A stretch of 13,312 bases of DNA from an uncultured Collinsella sp. (GTDB lineage Bacteria; Actinomycetota; Coriobacteriia; Coriobacteriales; Coriobacteriaceae). The translations under genes were made by a program, and so were the position numbers. Below, one piece after another: positions 12,371 through 13,312 of the stretch. How positions within the stretch are numbered: the stretch's first letter is position 1; each line of letters opens with the position of its first letter. Below the pieces are notes generated by a model. The model was given only the letters and a program-made list of their open reading frames with translations. It was not told the origin of the DNA and searched no databases. The stretch covers positions 1-13,312 of the forward strand of contig CABUAL010000020.1 of NCBI GenBank assembly GCA_902489515.1. The letters are read 5' to 3'.

Positions 12371-13312
12371 ATGACCATGTTCGCCCGCGATCTTTCCGTC
12401 GCGCACTACCGCAGTTTCGAGAGCTATCGTCTTGCCCTGGACGAGGGCGTGACGATACTTGCGGGACCCAACGCGGCGGGAAAGACCAATCTCATAGAGG
12501 CGCTGCAGCTGCTGACGAGCGGCGCCTCGTTTAGGCATCCGACCGCCGCCGAGCTCGTCCATGATGGCGTGGGCTCGTGCAAGGTCGAGCTAAGGCTCGA
12601 GGGCGACGGCCGCGTGCTTGATATGGGATTGAGCGCGGAGGACGGTAAACGCTCGTTTAGCCGCAACGGCAAGAGATGCTCTGCCGCCGGTGTGCGCGGG
12701 GTTCTGCCGAGCGTGCTGTTTTGCCCCGACCATCTGGACATGGTTAAGCGAGGCGCCAGTGTGCGCCGCGCCGCCCTCGACGACTTTGGCATGCAACTGA
12801 GCGCACGCTATGCCGATCTTGCGAGCACCTATGGTCGCTGCGTGACCCAGCGTAACGCCTTGCTCAAGGAGGCCTGGTGCTGCCGCGAGATGCTCGGCGC
12901 GTGGAACGATTCGATTGCCCGCGCGGGCGCGGCTCTGCTCGTGCACCGGTTGGCCCTGCTCGACCGGCTGGCGGGCCATGTGCGTACTGCCTACGGGCAA
13001 GTGGCGTCCGGTGAGGCTGCCAACGTGACCTATACGTCCACGCTGGGGGATTTGCCCCAGGTCGGGGATCGCGAAGAGCTGAAGGGCTGGGCGTACGAGC
13101 GCATGCTGGCCGCCCTTGATGAGCACGCCGACGAGGAAATTCGCCGCGGCGTGACGTTGGTGGGACCGCATCGCGATGAGATTGAGTTTACCGTGGCGGG
13201 TCGCTCCGCCCGTTCGTTTGCCAGCCAAGGCCAGCAGCGAACGTTGGTGCTGGCCTGGAAGGTGGCGGAGGGTCTCACCCATGCTCACCACCTTGGCTCG
13301 ATCAAGCAGGTC
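12371..13312 (+). CDS. recF: DNA replication and repair protein RecF, C-terminus beyond the window
   Basis: SMC/ABC-like ATPase of the RecFOR pathway, loading RecA at single-strand gaps. 314 codons are visible with no stop, so the gene is cut by the window end. Walker A is GPNAAGKT (32-39), followed by NLIEALQLL. FCPDHLDMVKRG is the usual mid-region segment. GPHRDE precedes the ABC signature SQGQQRTLVLAWKVAE (285-300). The Walker B aspartates should follow past 13312. The start is ATG at 12371 or the second ATG at 12377; neither has a clear Shine-Dalgarno, so translation is probably coupled to dnaN, 9 nt upstream. The RHRSF-like opening (VAHYRSFESY) fits family N-termini. gyrB is the expected next gene, but it is not in view. 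Confidence 0.95.
   Translation, partial: MTMFARDLSVAHYRSFESYRLALDEGVTILAGPNAAGKTNLIEALQLLTSGASFRHPTAAELVHDGVGSCKVELRLEGDGRVLDMGLSAEDGKRSFSRNGKRCSAAGVRGVLPSVLFCPDHLDMVKRGASVRRAALDDFGMQLSARYADLASTYGRCVTQRNALLKEAWCCREMLGAWNDSIARAGAALLVHRLALLDRLAGHVRTAYGQVASGEAANVTYTSTLGDLPQVGDREELKGWAYERMLAALDEHADEEIRRGVTLVGPHRDEIEFTVAGRSARSFASQGQQRTLVLAWKVAEGLTHAHHLGSIKQV

Overview
This window is a bacterial chromosomal origin of replication with its flanking housekeeping genes. The gene order rpmH-rnpA-yidD-yidC-jag-rsmG-parA-parB runs leftward, and dnaA-dnaN-recF runs rightward. No mnmE or mnmG lies between jag and rsmG, which is the actinobacterial arrangement rather than the Bacillus one. The mostly high GC, the style of the proteins and the extra gene in front of dnaA suggest a member of Coriobacteriia such as Collinsella. 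That assignment is inference from memory of the layout, not a database match.

Left arm (1-2540): the start of a DEDD-family exonuclease gene is cut by the window edge. It overlaps the end of ddl (D-Ala-D-Ala ligase), and both read leftward. rlmN (23S rRNA A2503 methyltransferase, also acting on tRNA) diverges from ddl and reads rightward. rlmN converges on the parAB operon, and the two meet in a gap holding two back-to-back intrinsic terminators and a degenerate parS site.

Segregation block (2541-5355, minus strand): rsmG, three perfect parS sites spaced exactly 39 bp apart, parA, parB and a small membrane-anchored protein. This block is visibly more AT-rich than its surroundings. ParA, ParB and the parS sites form the origin segregation machinery. 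A further one-mismatch parS lies inside the dnaA reading frame.

Ribosome and membrane block (5402-7683, minus strand): an 18-spaced TTGACA/TACAAT promoter drives rpmH-rnpA-yidD-yidC-jag, ending at a strong terminator with eight Ts.

Origin (7684-11257): DnaA-box-like 10-mers of the form GTTTTCAACA, not the classical TTATCCACA, cluster on both sides of a two-gene unit. The left cluster lies between rpmH and the first gene. The right cluster, in the dnaA-dnaN gap, is followed by a textbook DnaA-trio array (CTA TTA CTA TTA TTA) and an AT-rich tract, so it is the likely unwinding site. The two-gene unit holds dnaA and, 15 bp upstream, an unusual gene. That gene encodes a GHKL-type ATPase domain, a long Q/P/M/Y-rich disordered linker and a C-terminal winged helix. 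I do not recognise a described function for it, and it is the best candidate here for a new origin-linked regulator.

Right arm (11258-13312): dnaN (sliding clamp) and recF (cut by the window end), both rightward.
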